Source of the DNA: an uncultured Actinomycetes bacterium
Lineage (GTDB): Bacteria > Actinomycetota > Actinomycetes > S36-B12
Reading direction: 5' to 3'
NCBI GenBank assembly: GCA_903832025.1
Contig: CAIKZY010000084.1
Location: 1 to 45,133, forward strand
DNA: 45,133 bases
Positions 43,643-45,133 of this stretch are shown here, piece by piece; position 1 is the stretch's first letter, and each line of letters opens with the position of its first letter. A model generated the notes under the pieces. That model was not told where the DNA came from, did no database searches, and saw only the letters and a program-made list of their open reading frames with translations. The position numbers and the translations under genes are program-made.

Positions 43643-45133
43643 GTGACCCAACTCCCCGAACGCGCACGCATTGTCATCATCGGCGGCGGCATCATCGGTG
43701 CCTCAGTGGCCTACCACCTGACCAAGCTCGGCGAGACCGACGTGGTGCTGCTCGAGCAGGGCCAGTTGTCGTCAGGGACCACATGGCATGCCGCAGGCCT
43801 AGTCGGGCAATTGCGGGCCAGTGAGTCCGGGACCCGACTGGTGCAGTACTCGGCGAAGCTGTACCAAGAACTCGAGGCCGAGACCGGCCTGTCGACTGGA
43901 TACAAGGAGTGCGGTGGGGTGACCGTGGCGCGCACGCCCGATCGCATGATTCAACTGCTGCGCACCGCTGCGTCCGCTGAGGCCTACAACTTGGCCTGCG
44001 AAATCATCTCGCCCGAGCGGGCGAAGGAACTCTATCCGGTCTTGAACACCGACGACATCCTTGGTGCCATCTGGTTGCCCTACGACGGCACTGCCAATCC
44101 CACTGACGTCACCCAGTCGTTGGCCCGCGGTGCACGCATGGGCGGCGCGCAGATATTCGAGCGCACCCGAGTGCTGGACGTGCTCACTGCAGATGGTGCC
44201 GTTACCGGAGTGCGCACCGATGCTGGCGATATCGAAGCCGAGATCGTGGTCAACTGCGCCGGTCAGTGGGCCAATGCGATCGGGGCCATGTGCGGGGTCA
44301 ATGTGCCGCTGCACTCAGCAGAGCACTTCTACGTGGTCACCGAGCAAATAGCCGGCGTCCATCGCCAGATGCCGATTCTTCGCGATCCCGATGGGTACAC
44401 GTACTTCAAGGAAGAGGTTGGTGGCCTGGTCGTCGGTGGATTCGAACCCGAGGCAAAGCCCTGGGTCGCGCCACATCAGATTCCGTACCCGTTCGAATTC
44501 CAGCTCCTGGACGAAGACTGGGAGCACTTTTCCATCCTGATGGAATCGGCACTGCACCGCGTTCCGGCATTGCAGGAGACCGGCATCAAGAAGTTCTACA
44601 ACGGCCCGGAGTCCTTCACTCCGGACAATCAGTTCATCCTGGGTCAGGCACCGGAACTGCGGAACTTCTTCGTCGGCGCCGGATTCAATTCCGTGGGCAT
44701 CGCCTCAGCCGGCGGTGCCGGCCGGGCCCTGGCCGAGTGGATCGTGTCCGGTGAGCCGCAGTCTGACCTGGTCGGCGTCGACATTCGACGCTTTGCCCCG
44801 TTCAACGGCAACCACACGTGGCTCAGAGCGCGCGTCGGCGAAGTACTGGGCTTGCACTACTCAGTACCGTGGCCCAACCGCGAGTTCGAAACAGCTCGAC
44901 CGTTTCGCTGCTCGCCCGTCCATGATCAGATCCAGGCCGCCAACGCCTGCTTTGGATCGCGCATGGGTTGGGAGCGGCCAAACTACTTCGCGCCGATCGG
45001 GATTGATCCCGCAATTGCCTACTCGTGGGGCGAGCAGAACTGGCAGGGATGGGTCAACGCCGAGCAGCTGGCCACACGCAGCGGGGTCGCCGTCTTTGAC
45101 GAGACCAGTTTTGGCAAGTTGATCATCAAGGGC
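43643..45133 (+). CDS. FAD-dependent oxidoreductase, dimethylglycine/sarcosine dehydrogenase-like (3' end outside window)
   Basis: GTG at 43643; RIVIIGGGIIGASVAYHLTKLGETDVVLLEQGQLSSGTTWHAAGLVGQLRASESGTRL...; open to window end, absent from the ORF track. Confidence 0.92.
   Translation, partial: MTQLPERARIVIIGGGIIGASVAYHLTKLGETDVVLLEQGQLSSGTTWHAAGLVGQLRASESGTRLVQYSAKLYQELEAETGLSTGYKECGGVTVARTPDRMIQLLRTAASAEAYNLACEIISPERAKELYPVLNTDDILGAIWLPYDGTANPTDVTQSLARGARMGGAQIFERTRVLDVLTADGAVTGVRTDAGDIEAEIVVNCAGQWANAIGAMCGVNVPLHSAEHFYVVTEQIAGVHRQMPILRDPDGYTYFKEEVGGLVVGGFEPEAKPWVAPHQIPYPFEFQLLDEDWEHFSILMESALHRVPALQETGIKKFYNGPESFTPDNQFILGQAPELRNFFVGAGFNSVGIASAGGAGRALAEWIVSGEPQSDLVGVDIRRFAPFNGNHTWLRARVGEVLGLHYSVPWPNREFETARPFRCSPVHDQIQAANACFGSRMGWERPNYFAPIGIDPAIAYSWGEQNWQGWVNAEQLATRSGVAVFDETSFGKLIIKG

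Overview
The window is chromosomal DNA from a high-GC actinobacterium, inferred from mca, DUF4307, DUF3027, DUF3263, the XPB-type helicase and DUF2786/TIGR04338 genes. It is densely coded, and most of it is conserved core content: a PIN-PhoH protein, a cis-prenyltransferase, a DUF255 thioredoxin-domain protein, ung, SURF1, mca, greA, a DrrAB-like ABC pair, msrA, Ppx/GppA, a FtsB-like protein, eno, citrate synthase, serC, a cold-shock protein, the XPB/Ssl2 helicase with its helicase-associated partner, groL, a MalE-like binding protein, a CPBP protease and a partial DMGDH/SARDH-type oxidoreductase. There are two tRNAs. No CRISPR array, prophage or IS element was recognised. The strongest non-routine signals are these: (1) an RHH/Doc toxin-antitoxin module at 36.4-37.1 kb, with a perfect 10-bp inverted repeat upstream, whose Doc toxin is frameshifted by an exact 16-bp tandem duplication and also has Gln in place of the Fic-motif His; (2) two tandem CIRCE elements upstream of groL; (3) a short-variable-arm tRNA with anticodon UAA; (4) an enolase-superfamily (NSAR/OSBS-like) plus COG3375-like GNAT gene pair inserted between the two XPB-related helicase genes; (5) a near-consensus LacI-family operator next to a LacI-type regulator. 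All calls come from reading the sequence and motifs. No database search was run.
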